Part shown: positions 33,246 to 46,503 of the stretch, one piece after another | Layout: every line of letters begins with the position of its first letter | Position numbering within the stretch: position 1 is the stretch's first letter | NCBI GenBank assembly: GCA_010279815.1 | Contig: QEOQ01000602.1 | Span: 112,941 to 176,940 of the forward strand | Length of the DNA: 64,000 nucleotides | Source: Brachionus plicatilis | Taxonomy: Eukaryota; Rotifera; Eurotatoria; Ploima; Brachionidae | Reading direction: 5' to 3' | Notes under the pieces: model-generated | Databases searched by the model: none | Seen by the model: only the letters and a program-made list of their open reading frames with translations | What the model was told of the DNA's origin: nothing | Translations under genes and position numbers: made by a program

Positions 33246-36200
33246 TTAAAAGAATAACTTTTTATAGCATTGGTGACAAAAAGGCCGTTCATTGTTTTCC
33301 CTGAAAGTTCCTTTGCTCAATTGCTTGAGACAATACGAGCATGTAAAGTGCTCCGGATGAAACTTTTTATTTAACGCAGTGATACAGCGTCCATTAATAG
33401 GTGCTTGGCATGTTGAACAAAGACTACCTCTCTTTTGATGATAATGAAATTCGCAATAGGGCATATCGGCATATTCAAAAAAACAAGATGAATTGAACGG
33501 CATGGCACATTCTTGACACACAAAACAGTGAGGATGCCAGTATCCATTCAATGCTGAAATAAAATTCTCAATTATTGCTTTGCTACAGCGCTTACACTTT
33601 GGTGCCATATTCGAAACATAACAATCTCTTTTTGTTAAATAAATAAAATAATTGAATTTTTAAAAAATTAAATTTTTTATTTTTACTTGCAGTAAGCCGA
33701 GTTTTCAATTTCCAAAAAACTTTCATCATTTAGCAATTTTTTACAAGAAAAACACACAAAGCATTTGAGATGCCAGGTTTTGCTCAATGCAGTGAGCATT
33801 TTCTTTTAATTATTAAAAAAATTAATAAAAATAAAATAGTTAGTGTCATCCAAAAGTTTTGTTGCTCTACTCGCTTGAAGATTATAAAAATAATTCAGAC
33901 TTATCAATTTTTGTAGAGTGTATCTTTGATTATTTGAAAAATTTTAGTAATAATTAAACCAAAATTTTGAAATAAAAATAAAGATCAAATAAGAAGCTGA
34001 ATTTTAATCAGGAATTAAAATTTTGATGCTTTATCAATGTTTTTATTTATTGAAGAATATTGTTTACATTTTATTAATTTAATTAATCGATTAAAATTGA
34101 CTTAATTTGTATTTTTACTCTGCAATACTGAATCATATTATCATTAAATAGTAGGTAATTCCTGCAAAATGTCTGCATATTAAAATAGAAACTCTTTAAA
34201 GGGGAGATATACAGTACTGATTTGATACTGGAGTTTTTGGTAATTATGCGTAATTTTTCGCAAAAATTACATATGTAAGAAAAGGTTAAATTACGAAAAA
34301 TTACGTGAAAATCAAAAATGCCAAAAAATGCCATTTTTAGGCCATTTTTAACTTTTTTCAGTAAGTTAAACAAATTAAAAAAAAATTAAAAAAAAATTTA
34401 CCGATTTTTACGTAAATATTCGTAAAAAACGAATATGAAGCGGTAAAATTCAGTAAAATTTAGAAAATTTTGGTAAATTGAATTTAAAGAAAAACAATTT
34501 TAAGATTTTTCAAATTTTTTACTTTTGTTACTTTGAACCAAATTTAGCAAAACCGATTTCATAGATGGAAACTTTGTTTCTTATTTCAATTTTTACTCAG
34601 TTCTATTTAAAGGTATTAAATCCAAATAACAACATCGTTTGGTACAAAATTTTGCGTCATGATTCCTACATATAGCATATCCAAAAATTAACTCCCAGTT
34701 AATTTGTGAAACCAGAAATTGGATAACAAATAAAATTCACTTGGGAAGATTATTTGAGATTATTTAGAATTTGAATTTCTAGATTTTTTCCTGCATTTAT
34801 TTGTCCATTTCATTAATTTCAAATTTTTTCTAACAAATTGTAGTTCAGGAGTCTGATTATTAAATTTTGATACTTTTGGTTTGTCAATAATTTAAAAATA
34901 TTAAGTCAAGATTGATTTCAATATTTCTTTCTTTATAAAAATATTTTAAAAAGATGATTCCAAAAATAGTGCCAGGCTATTGAACAGGTAAAATTTTTGA
35001 AAATATGGCTCAAATCAAAGAAAAGATAAACGAGGAATAATCAAAATATAGATAGATATATTCATTTAACTCATTCTATATTTTCTTCTAATTTTGCTGC
35101 ATTTTTTATTTTTAACAAGAAAGGAAATCTCGAAAACATGATTAATAAGTACCTTAAAGAACTCGAAGAATGGCTTTTTAAATTTTAAATGAAAATCTCT
35201 ATTGAAAAGTCATATTACATAATTTTTGTAAAAAAATTAAAAGAAAAAACTAATTTTGATCTCAAAATTTACGTTTACTGTTAAAATTGAGAAACAAAAG
35301 GTAAATTCTTAGCAATTTCATTCTAGGCTCAAAACAAACATTAATGCATGATGGGCAAAACGAATGTTTAATATAATTAAATATCTCTTAATAGAAAATG
35401 AGAGCTAAAACCCAAAACACTAAAAAATCTTTACAAATCCCTAATAGGATCAAATTTAGTTTATTCGTTTCCTTGTTTAAATTCATTCTCAGAAACTTAC
35501 ATTAAAAAGTCTTACAAAACTATTAGTTCGCAGTTATTTATATAGTTAAATTAAAATATGATAACTAATCCAATGTTATGCACCAAAAAGCCTTCAAGAA
35601 ACTTAAACTACTAAAAGTCTCTAAAAGTATTTAAAGAAGGTTTCGAATAAAGATATATCGAATATCTTACTACATTTTGTAATTGCTTTCTTACCGTATT
35701 TCCTCACTTAATGTCCCCTGGAAACTAAAGGAAACACGTCTTAATATCCTATGGATTATTCTATGAAACCCAATATTTTTTTAATTTCTAATTTCCTTGG
35801 GAAATTATCTGAAATATGGTAAAGGTATTAATGTGAAATGTTTGCAAAAAATCAAGAATTTCGCATAATTTCTCAGGGAAATTAAAAGGTGTTTCATTTA
35901 ATTGCCCATAGGGCATTAAGTGAGGAAATACGGTATATTTATTTATTTATTCAATGAACGCCTTGTAGGCGATATAAAAAAAATATATAAGATACAATAA
36001 TGAAATAATTAGGACAAAAAATGTCGATAGAAAAATGAAGAGAAGTATTCGATAGCGAATTTTAGATGTTCATAAATTTTTCCTTTCTTTAATTTTTTAA
36101 ATTATTATTCAAGTTTTAAATTTATAAAGTTTCTATTTTCAGATAACACGTTTCTAGATTCCACGACCACATCACTGAAGGTCTTAAGATCTAGGATAAA

Positions 36201-39200
36201 AATAGGCAAACAAGTCAAACCAAAATCGATCCGGAATCCTTCAACGATGGACGTCCTTTTTCGGTACATTTTTTCCCTTTTCTTTTTTTTCATGGATAGA
36301 CAAGGAGATTTAAATATTTAAAAAAACGTTTTCCTTTCTGTACTTTTTGTATTTTTTCCTATTATTTTATTTGGCCTTGTTACTTTCTGTACTTTTTGTA
36401 CTTTATCAGTATTTTAATTACCAAAATAAATTTAACGAGGTCCGGGGCGGAGACCTGGTTTAGGGATTCGGGTATGTTAAAGATAAGAGAAATTTTAGTT
36501 AAAATAAAATTAATAATTAAAATTTTAATTTTTTGTAATGTTTATTTTTAATTGGATAAAGTACAAAAAGTACAGAAAGTACAAAAAGGACCAGGGCAAA
36601 ATAAATAAATTAGAAAAAGTACAAAAAGTACAAAAGGATTTACTTTTAAATATTTTCATTGTCTATACCTACTTTTTTTTTCAAATTTCTTTTTCTTTCA
36701 GTAGGGTTTAGTTAATTCTACTAGCATTTTTCTGTAGGTTTCATTTTCGATATTTTCTAGGCATATTCAGTATAAGGTTTTATTTATTTTTGTGTTAATC
36801 TCAATCTTTGAATATTTAATTTAAAATTAAATCTTTTGTGGTATTTATGTAAAAAATGAAAATCTATTTTAATATTTTAATTTCTTAAACATAATTGTAA
36901 ATTTAAAAAAGGGAAAACAAACAGTACATAACTACCTTCCTTTGTATTCAATTTTACGTTATTTTTTACATCGCCGAATCTGGCGTAATTTTATGAATAA
37001 ATAATAATAATAATAATAATAATAATATTCGTAAAGAGTCACTAATACCACTTTTATCTTGTTTGGACAGTTCTTTCATTTTAAGATTAAGTAGTGGAAT
37101 TAAGACATTATAATCCAGTTCATCACATTTTAAATACTCAGCTATTTTCTTTAAGCTGGATTTGTTGCTTTAAATTTATTGTCTCACTTTTGCATTCTTC
37201 TAATATTTTAAGTATTTGTTTTGTGGCATCTTGAAGTTTAGGATCAAAAAAATCAGATCAAATAGTATTTTGATTGTAACTTTTGAATGGTATTTGATTA
37301 AGTATCTCTGCAAAATGCCAACTAATGCAAAAAACATGCTAAACATTAGATCATGCTCTGCAAAAACTCTGCAATTAAACTGTACAGTTGAGTTAAATAC
37401 TTTTAAATGACGTGCATTTTTCTGCAAAATTGCAGAGTTTTTGCAGAGCAGTTTATAATATTTAGCATGTTTTTTACATTAGTTGGCATTTTGCAGAGAT
37501 ACTTAATCAAATAACATTCAAAAGTTACAATCAAAATACTAATTGATCTGATTTTTTTGATCCTAAACTTCAAGATGCCTTGTTTTGTCAGCTCAGTATA
37601 AGCCAAGTCTTTTTAAAAATCCTAGGTATTCTTTTATCAAGTTCTGCTCCATTCTTTCAAGACCAAGAATTAAAAGCAGATTTTTAGAACACGAGTTTTT
37701 TTTTTTTAGTTTGTTCTTTTCCTGAACTCTCTTTAAATATGTGTAAGCTGATACTTAATTAATTTATCTATTTTTATTTTTGTTATTATTACTCTGAAGG
37801 AACTTTATCTCGTCACCAATAAACAAAAAATAAATTCTTTTTGCAAATTATAAAAATAAACATTTTGTATATTTTTTCCATAAAAGCTTCTAATTTTATT
37901 GCTTATTTTAGAAAAAAAGTCAGAAGTTACTTTGTCAACTAGTTTTTCAATTTTTAAATATGGATTTTGTGAAGTTCAGTACAAAAGAGCAAAGTAAAAT
38001 GATAAAAATTCGAACTTTTTTGCTAAAAGTTTAAAATTAGTTCCGTAAATGGAACATGTTGCAACATTCAAAGTTGCATCAACTGTCAAAGTCTGCTAAT
38101 GGTGTGCAAAATCTCTGTAAAATGCACAGCGCTTGAACAAATTCAAATCTAATTTCTGCTAAATTCTGCAAATTTAGCAGACCTTGATAACTGATGCAAC
38201 TTCAAAAATTGCACAATGTCGTATTCACGAAACTAATTTTAAGCTTATAAACAAAACCGGCATTGTGAATTTTAGTACAAAAAACAAAAACAAAATATGA
38301 AAAATGTCAAAGCTTAAGTTGTGAAGGACCAAAATATGTTCTGCAAATTGTAGCAACTGATACATCCTTTGAACCACCGATATACTGATTCTGCAAAACT
38401 CTGCAATAAATCTGCAAAATTCAGAAAATTGTGAATTTGGGATATTATAAAAATACGACTCGACTTTAAATGGTGGTACAGAGGATGCATCAGTTGCTAT
38501 TATTTATAAAACATGTTTTGATCGTTTCAAATTAAAACTCTGGCGTCTTTTATATTTTATTTTTGTTTTTTGTACTAAAATTCACAATGTTCTCAATTTT
38601 GCAGAATTTTGCAGAATCAGTTTATAGGTGGTAAAAAAGATGTATCAGTTGCTACAATTTACAGAACATGTTTTGGCCTTTCAGAACTTAAGCTTTGGTA
38701 TATTTTATATTTTGTTTTTGCTTTTTGTACAAATTTCACAATGCCACAAAACCTAAATATGAGAGCTATTAATTAAAAAAATTTTTTCCAAAAGTTTGAG
38801 TTAAAAAAAAAATTTGATTAAATAAATAATTTCTAAAATATGTTCTTGAATTTTTTAATAAAATAGATGTAAAAATAACATTATAGAATAGATAAATTTT
38901 CATAAAGAAAAAAAAAATTTTTCTTTCAAATTTTCCCTTTTTAATTTAAAATTAAAATTGTTGAATTTAGGGCTAATAATTTGGCTATAAAAACTTACGA
39001 AAAAATAATTTTTTAACATTTTTATATTATAAATTATTTATTTAATCATATTTTTTAATTCATTTTTTTCTAAAGTATGTCTGCTCTAGCCTTAAAAACT
39101 TTTGAAAATACCTAAATAAAATTTAAAAAAATTTACATCTTTTATTGAATGAGAACAGGCAGCACACTTTGGCGAAAAAAGCTCAAAATAGTCTTGTTCA

Positions 39201-39682
39201 CAGTAAGGCTTGTGGTCTTTTTCGTAGAAAATACTAGTCCCAATTGACCGATGACAGTGAGTGCACACAAAATGCTCCGGATGCCACAAACAACCCAGAG
39301 CGGTTATTACTTGTCCCACGATGGGCTCTTTGCACTTGGAGCAGACATTTTTGTCTGTGTCCAGTCTCGAGTTGCTTTTGTATTTGCTCAGAGATGTCAT
39401 CAAATTCTGAAGTTCCTTTTCGGCATCGGTGATACTATTTGGAGGCGGTTGGCGCCTGAACACTACGCTATTTGGTGAAGAGACTGCGGGCGACGAGCCC
39501 GACGAAGTAGATGTATTGGACTCGGAGAGTGTTTGTTTGGCATGGTACAAGTCTTCGAGCAAGTTGTCCAATTCGACAAGCTCATGACGGTCGCTGACCG
39601 ACTCGCTCGAGTCCGACAAATAACTAAAAGCTCGGTGGCCATTTTTAAAATCGCTTAATTTATCAATAAAATTTTTATTCAT
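33246..39682 (-). CDS. Paxillin-family focal adhesion adaptor (3 exons)
   Basis: Paxillin-family proteins link integrin adhesions to actin and kinases through LD motifs and LIM domains. Coding exons are 39682-39137, 33802-33687 and 33627-33246, 347 aa in total. An LD motif, ELDNLLEDLYHAK, lies at residues 37-49; a second LD-like helix, KELQNLMTSLSKYK, lies at 89-102. Four LIM zinc-binding domains follow at about 114-168, 173-226, 232-286 and 291-345, with the C-x2-C and H-x2-C ligands visible. The last reads RGSLCSTCQAPINGRCITAL, very close to paxillin LIM4. With two LD motifs it is shorter than vertebrate paxillin (about 560 aa) and nearer leupaxin in size. The start is the ATG at 39682; a missing upstream exon with more LD motifs cannot be excluded. 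The first intron is about 5.3 kb. Confidence 0.9.
35694..35933. mobile_element. TA-flanked MITE (Tc1/mariner-like)
   Basis: CCGTATTTCCTCACTTAATG (35694-35713) is perfectly repeated in inverted form at the right end (35914-35933). Each end is bordered by TA. A TA target duplication and short perfect ends suggest a Tc1/mariner or pogo relative. The right TA directly adjoins the ATAA-repeat tail of the retrotransposon-like 3' end at 35936-35975, so it may have inserted into that tail. Confidence 0.65.
35936..35975 (-). repeat. Retrotransposon-like 3' tail, copy B
   Basis: Read on the minus strand: TATCGCC-TACAA-GGCG-TTCATTGAATAAATAAAT. The 4-bp stem and the ATTGAATAAATA tail match the copies at 20829, 36969 and 60540. 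The MITE at 35694-35933 abuts the outer end of the tail. Confidence 0.6.
36297..36665. mobile_element. Inverted-repeat element rich in GTAC
   Basis: TAGACAAGG at the left and ATTGTCTA at the right are inverted. Both arms carry repeated TTTCTGTACTTTTTGTACTT-type units, in opposite orientation, around a centre that is less AT-rich (GGTCCGGGGCGGAG). TA borders the ends. There is no ORF. It is probably a non-autonomous transposon, with boundaries accurate to a few bases. Confidence 0.5.
36969..37028 (+). repeat. Retrotransposon-like 3' tail, copy C
   Basis: CATCGCC-GAATCT-GGCG is followed by TAATTTTATGAATAAATAAT and a (TAA)n run. The stem is CGCC/GGCG with a 6-base loop. It belongs with the tails at 20829, 35936 and 60540. 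Confidence 0.6.
37225..37579. mobile_element. Palindromic transposon with perfect 9-bp target duplication
   Basis: GGCATCTTGAAGTTTAGGAT at 37225-37244 is mirrored at the right end, finishing at 37579. The arms remain similar for about 150 bp, covering most of the 355-bp element. The nonamer TTGTTTTGT flanks it on both sides (37216-37224 and 37580-37588). A 9-bp duplication with GG-starting ends would fit MULE or Merlin elements. Overlapping ORFs on both strands here are artefacts of the palindrome. Confidence 0.8.
37794..37835 (+). repeat. Second type of retrotransposon-like 3' tail, copy 1
   Basis: CTGAAGGAACTTTATCTCG is followed by TCACCAATAAACAAAAAATA. It closely parallels 45862-45905. 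A short hairpin-like GGAxCTTTAxCTC core before an A-rich tail suggests another LINE or SINE 3' end. Confidence 0.4.
38032..38760. mobile_element. Cluster of related palindromic elements
   Basis: The first palindrome runs from about 38034 to 38236, with ends AAATTAGTT(C/T)CGT and inner TGCATCA and GTCTGCTAA blocks. A second runs from about 38261 to 38745, with TTTTTGTAC, AAGCTTAAGT and GTAGCAACTGATACATC in both arms. A third, inverted copy of part of the arm lies in its middle (about 38460-38600). All share a CTGCAAAA vocabulary with the neighbouring 37225-37579 element. No complete ORF is present. Confidence 0.5.
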
Positions 39683-42600
39683 TGTCAAAAACAAAAAAAA
39701 AAAAACTAAATCATTTTTTTATCCTTTTTATTATTGATATCTAAATAAATATTTACTCTGATTAAATTTATCAATTATTGACGATTAAGAATGGGCCTTC
39801 AATTTGCTGATAAGTTTTAATTAAAACAATCAAAATTCAAAGAATTAATTTGAGAAAAAAAATATTTTGAACTTTTTTTTTTTTTTATAAAAAAATATAA
39901 ATAAAATTTTTATCTGTTTCAAATCACACTTGGGTATTGATAAGTTGCAGTTTAATTGCCTAGAGATTGTTTGACCATGGACATTGAAAGAGTAAATGAT
40001 TAATGATCTATTTGTGCGGGGGGGATTAAGATTAACATTTTTGGGTTAACTCTCTCTCTCGATTTGGTTTGTTTAGAAAATAAAGTATTTTATTACTAAG
40101 AATTTTTTAAGAAAAACATGACACGATTCTAAAAAAGCAAAGGTAAATGCTTATCTCAAGCAAATATTTGTTTAATGCTTTTAAGAGGCTTGTTGGATTC
40201 TTTTCGTGCTTCTTTCCAATCTAGATTATGCACTAGTATGTGTGCTTAGAAATGACTTAGTAGATCTTAGTTAGAATGCGGAAACGTCACCTGTCAATTT
40301 AATCACGAATATTCCATGTCAAATATTTGTCAAAATGTTTTAGTTGTAAATTCGCTTCAGTCCGTTTGTTCACCATTTACTCTACCTTAACACAAAAAAT
40401 AGCTTTGACTTTCAATTTGTATCAATGGGTCCATTAAAATTTTAATGCAGCATTTTTTATTTTATTTTTATTTTTTTATTTCAAATAATAAATAATTTAT
40501 ATGTCACATTTGATTTATTTTTAAAATAAACTACTCTAATTTAAATGGCAAGTGTTAAATAAATTATTTTGATTAAATAGAGCGTTTTATCAATCAATTC
40601 AAACTCGCATTTTAAAATTAATTTCAGTGATCCCTTGGAAAAATTTTATTTTCTTCAGCAAACACCTTGTGGACAATACAAATAGAAACATTAAAAAATA
40701 AAGGGGACATGTCAATTTTGTGATCAATTGATCAATTCTTTATACTTTTAAACTTGGTAGTTAATTACATGAACAAACAAAATTTTTTACTAAATAATAA
40801 TTTGGTCAGAAAATTGAGGAAAAAAAATTACAACTTCTTTCAAATTTTTTATTTTAAAAACCTAAAAAAAATAAGAAAAAATTTCAATTAATCCTTAATT
40901 AATTAATTTAAATTGATCAATTTAAAAAATCTGAATTATACAATCTAAATATATTTGAAAAATGGAACTATTTCATGGTGGTATTTATCTTGATCAAAAG
41001 GACCCCAAAAAAAGGAACTTCCACTAAAGAATCTCAAAAAATGCACTTCTAGGATTTGACATTAAAAAATCCACTTCAACTAAAGGATTCAATTAAAGAA
41101 TTAAAGTCCCAAAAAAAATTTAACATTACTTTACCAAATTTTTATGGTAAATTGTGTGATCAAAAAAATAAATTGCAAACTGAGATATTAAGAGGGTTTT
41201 TTTGATCAGAAAATTAACTTTAAAGAACAAGTCAGGAAAAATAATATGACCATAATAATGTGATTACAAATTGACCAGGCCCAAAAATAAAAATGATAAT
41301 TTTAAATGAAACAATTTTACAAAAATTCTTCGAATAGCTGCCTCAAAAATAAATCCTTCTCCTTAATCAGTCTATCATGATAATATTTTAAATGCCAATT
41401 ATTTAAATACCCAATATAATGATCCTCTGATTTCACTTAAAAAAATTCTTGATTTATATTCGAAATATTTTTCTAGGATTACTTAAATTATCATGATTAA
41501 ATCTCTATTTGTGTTCATTAACAAAAATAACAAAATTTTAATATTTTCAAAGGTACCTTGAAAACACGAAATTAAAATTTTAAATGAATCGAATATAAAA
41601 AAAATATTATTGATAATATTTTTGGCTTCGAAATTTTATTAAAATTTAAAAAATGACGTCATTAGAATATATTGTCTTCCTAAAAAATAAAAAAACAAAT
41701 TAAAACTTTTGTTATTCTAAAACGACTTAGACTCTCTTTAGTTGGAGTATTTATTTAGTTTTTTTTCGAAAATAGAATCTTTAATAATCTTAATAAAATC
41801 CATTTAAATAAATTAAAATACTCAAATATAAATAAAATTTTGGAAATTTTTGTACAGTCTCTTAAATTCTGCTTGACCCAAGTTCTTTTAAAAATTCCAT
41901 GCTGCTCTTTATTATTTAAAATAGAAATATTGATTTAACTTCTGGTTAAATTTTAAATATAGAATAGAAATTGAGCCATCAAAACGAAGATGAAAATATC
42001 TGATGAAAATTCATGATTCTCTCGAAATCAACAAGAGAAAAATTTGAGCTTAATGTAAATACCTGTGGGTATAACCCACTTATTCGAAGTGAAACTGAGT
42101 TTATCAGCATTAAATTTAACCTAAGATTTTAAATGACTTTTAGCTTAATCCGAGAAAATTTTTTAAATATAAAAAATAAAAATAATTTCAAAAGGTAAAT
42201 ATTTTGTGCCAAAAAAGTAAAAAATCGCTTTAATCCATTAAAAAATTATTTTTCAAAATTTTCATTCATCTACTTGAATACAATATTTCATAATCGTCAT
42301 AGCTTTCTATTTTTCTTGTTGTTAAATTTCATTTTTAATCTAAAGAAGATGAAGTTTGACACTTAACTCAAAAAATAAAATTAATCAGAAAAATTGAATT
42401 TCTTCATGAAAATTCAATTTAATTTACCTAAATTTTTCGAAATATGATTTAATGACATTTTAAAGTTAAAAAAAAATATTTTGAACTTAAAAATTCCTGA
42501 CTTTGAAATTATTAAAATATCTAAAAAAAATAATTTACTTAAAAAAATTATGATAAACCTACAGAATTAAATGAATAATCTCTTTTTTTCTAATTTAAAA

Positions 42601-45600
42601 TATTATAAAATGGTGAGCATTTGAATAAAACATTTTTCATTTATGTTATTTGAAATTCTTAATGTTATGAAAAAAGAAATAGCATCAATAAAAATGGTTG
42701 AACAAATGTATAAAAAATATTTAGTTCATTAACCATTTTGGAAATTAAATGATTTTGTGATTGAAAAATCCATTTTAGCTTTTATCCAAAAAAATCTTAT
42801 AAAATCCTACAAAACATGTTTTGATACCAAAAATACCAAATCGTAGATCAGACAGCATGACACAAAAATACAAAATATTTTTCAATAAAACTTTTTTTTG
42901 TTATGCTTATCTAGAAAATAAATAAATATTAATAAAAAAAATTCAAAAAATTTTTAGTAATTATTTTGACTATTAAAACAAGAAATTTCTTATTTGTCGT
43001 AAGGATTATAAGGAAACAAAAATATATAAGGCTAGTTAAAATTATTTAGATGAAGATAATTATCTTAAGAATAGCGGAATTATAAAATTAAGTTAGAAAA
43101 AAATTTATTTATACAAAAAACATTCAAGTTTAGCTACATAAAAACAACATTTAAGCAATAAAGTTCATCATTGTTTTCAAGTAACCTAAAAGTTATTACA
43201 AACTTAAAAATGGTTAAACATTTAAAAAACAAAATAAAGTTAAACAAAAGGCTTTTAGGTTTGTTGTTTGGTAATTTTAAAATTTGACTATGAAAATTTG
43301 TTCCTAATTTGTTGAATAATAAGCCAAAATACCAATCAATCAAACTTGTATATCCAAAAATATATTCCCATTTTATTTTTTAATCTAAGTTTATTTACAA
43401 ATTCTCTTCTATTAGCAAATCAATAGCAACTCTTTTCATAAATAATAAATCACGAGTACAAGTTTTTCCTAAAAAAACAACAAAAAATACTTGAATTTCT
43501 CAAAATATACTCAAAGCAGTAGTAATTTAAGCAGCAGTGGTACCAGTCGAAGCTATAACAACAAATGATTAATTAATTTTAAAACTCAATACGTATTAGT
43601 TACATAATTAATACTTGGCTTATCTCGACTATTGCATAACAGTTTGATAAGCTAAAATTACTTATCACTTGGTCAAATTGATAAGCAATATATTTTTTGA
43701 AATTATTTAAATAATTTAGAAATGATAAAATCTAATTTTTAATAAATAAAATTTTAATCTTTTTCTAACTAAAAAAAAATATCTCTTTAATGGCACATGC
43801 TGATCAAGACTGGTCTTTAGGAAGCCACATTTCAGCGTCAAATTAAATGAACAATTAATTGGGTTGCTAAAAATTCATTGTGGATTTTTAGTCTTGGGTT
43901 TTAAAAATAAAAAAATTTTTATTGCCGAGATTAGGAAAAGCTTGACCACTGGTCCATTCAGAAATAAAATTTATACTTATCAAAAAAAAAATTTATATTT
44001 AATATTAATTTAATTAAAAGATAAGTATGTTGAATAAGTTTATCCAGAATTAATCTTTGCTTATGCAATTTTTGCCCTAAACGCAGGTATTTCGAGTCTA
44101 ATTCTAGGCAAAAAAGATAAAGTATACTAAAACAATTATAGAATATTTTATTCAAAAATTCAAACATAGATAAAAGAGTTAATTATCACATATGGAATCG
44201 TTCAGATAAAAATGCCATATGGACGTAATTTTTATATTTGTGATTTTAATTTTTTTGTTAGGTTTTTTGACCAAGTTTACTGGATTTTTAATTTAGCCTA
44301 TTTAAGTTGGCAATTAAGCAACTAAAAACCAGTTTATTTATCAAATATATAACTCTAGTCTCAGAGATTTCATGGTTGGTGGATCAATTTGTTTTCAAGT
44401 CTTAACTATTTGCATGAATTAACGTTTTTAATTATTATATTCGCCATTAAATAATTAAATTTCGGTAAATTGAAGTTCATGATCAAATTTAAATTTTTAA
44501 TCAAAATTTTAAAATTTAAATTTATATAAAAATCTTTTTTATCAATTTTTTAATAATAAATGACTAATTTTTTTTTAAGCATAATTTGTTTAGTCTTTAA
44601 CTAGAATTAGAATTATATGAATTTTTATCTGAAGGAAAAATGAAATATTAATTAATATTTTGAAATTTTGCTTTTCAAAATTTAACTTTATTTGGCTTTA
44701 CTATTTTTGGTATTGTAAAATTCAAATACAAATTGAACAAAAATAATTCCTTTTTTGGTTAATTTAAATTAAAGTTAATAATAAATATTTAAAAAAATGC
44801 TGCAACATACTTTGTTGCACCTTTTTAGTCAAAAATAATTTTTAAAAAGATTTTTTTCAATTTAAAATATTAAACATTTAATATTTAATTAAAAAAAAAA
44901 GAAATAAAAAGAAATTTTTATTAAGATTTTAATCAATTAAGTTTTGATCATGTAATCATGATTATGAACTTCAAGTTGCCTTCATTTTCATATTTTCTTC
45001 GAACTGACTTGAGCTCATTTTTGATTGAGGCCTTGATACAGATATAAGTAAATTCAATTCAAGTGATGATTGACTCACATATGTTTTTATTATAAAAATC
45101 CATCGTAAAAATTAAGCGCTTAAGGTAATTTTACTAAATAACAAATAATAGATCGATTTTTAATTTTCAGGCTAATATTCAAGTGAAAAATAAAGTGTTT
45201 TCAAGTAAAATCATTAACTTTAGTTCTCTAATTTTAAATTTTTTAATTCAAAAAAATATTAATCATAATAATATTGCATTAAACAAATTTAAAATTCAAT
45301 GTTTGATAACTGTTTAATACTACTTAATTAAATAAGAAGAGTTTATTTAAAATTTTGCTTTACTTAGTAAAACATCTTCGGTAGCTAAATGTTCAGAAAC
45401 GTGCGGTACGGTGCCTAACCACTGCACACAAAAAATATTTAAGCGCACATTCAGAAAATTCCATCGTAAAAATTATTTTTTAAACAGAAATTTACTGAAC
45501 AACGCATCAAAAACTTGCCACCGCAAAAAAAGCTAAAAAAGCCTTAATAAGAGATTAATAAATAAATTATTATTTCAAACCTTGGAATCTTTATTTAACT

Positions 45601-45861
45601 ATTTTATTTTTTATTTTATTTTAATAAATATTTAAACACTTAATTTTTTTGATTTTTTTAATGAGTTTAAAATTTAATACTTTTTTATAGATGATCTAGA
45701 ACCAGGGACCATAAATTTAATGACCACATTTCACCAATTTCAAAAAGCAGACATCTTCTGATGTAGATACTTTTTAAAAATTCCTCATCTGTTTCCAGTG
45801 TCTTCATCATAAGTGCATTCTCCGCGAACGTCAGTTATTATTTGTCCGCGTTCATCTTTAT

Positions 45862-45905
45862 CTGAAGGAGCTTTAGCTCGGTACAGATAAACAAATAAAT
45901 AATAA
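45862..45905 (+). repeat. Second type of retrotransposon-like 3' tail, copy 2
   Basis: CTGAAGGAGCTTTAGCTCGG contains a perfect GAGC/GCTC hairpin. It is followed by TACAGATAAACAAATAAATA. It matches the arrangement at 37794-37835. The preceding 120 bp are less AT-rich and may be the 3' part of the same element. Confidence 0.45.
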
Positions 45906-46503
45906 CGTCATTGTGACAAACAATTGAGGAAAAAATGATCTAAGAACAGAGCAGTTTTCAAATTGAAGCATTAATACTTTGCACTCTTTGTTCCCTAGCT
46001 ATAAAAATTTTTAATAAAAGTTTATTTCGAGATTTTTTCTTTAAATTAAATTGAACGGTTAAATTAAATTATAAAACATAAAAATATTTTATTTAAAATT
46101 TAAATAATATTTTTATTAATTCAGAAAACACCTTATGCTGTAATTATAATTTTTAAATAAGTTTGCTGACCTTGAATTTAAAATAAAAATTTAAACAATG
46201 TCTAACACTTTGACTAAGAACTATTTTTAAGATCTTTAAGAAAATTTAGAGACATCTATCATTGTGGTTTCAAGTAAAAAAACGAGGATTATGAGACATT
46301 GTGAATTATGGAACAAAACAAAAAATAAAAATCTAGAAATCAGTGTTAGAGACTTCAAGAGGGAGGCTGCTGAACTGCAAAAGTAGCGATTAGATTTAAC
46401 CATATTCATTTATTCAGAATTTAAAATTTTCAAATGTTTAATTAATGTTTTTTGTATATTTGACTTTTTTAAAATACTTCCATTAATAAAATCAGTTGTG
46501 CAT

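Larger units (their letters stand above)
33803..39136. other. Transposon-rich first intron of paxillin
   Basis: This large intron contains a TA-flanked MITE (35694-35933), two retrotransposon-like 3' tails (35936-35975 and 36969-37028), a GTAC-rich inverted-repeat element (36297-36665), a palindromic element with a 9-bp duplication (37225-37579) and a cluster of related palindromes (38032-38760). ORFs in both directions at 37200-37606 are arms of a palindrome, not genes. The part at 33850-35650 has no defined element, although TTACG-rich inverted pieces occur near 34240-34450. Confidence 0.6.

Noticed and set aside
37200..37606. Three overlapping ORFs on both strands in the paxillin intron
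   Set aside because: They share near-identical peptides because they are the two arms of one palindromic transposon.
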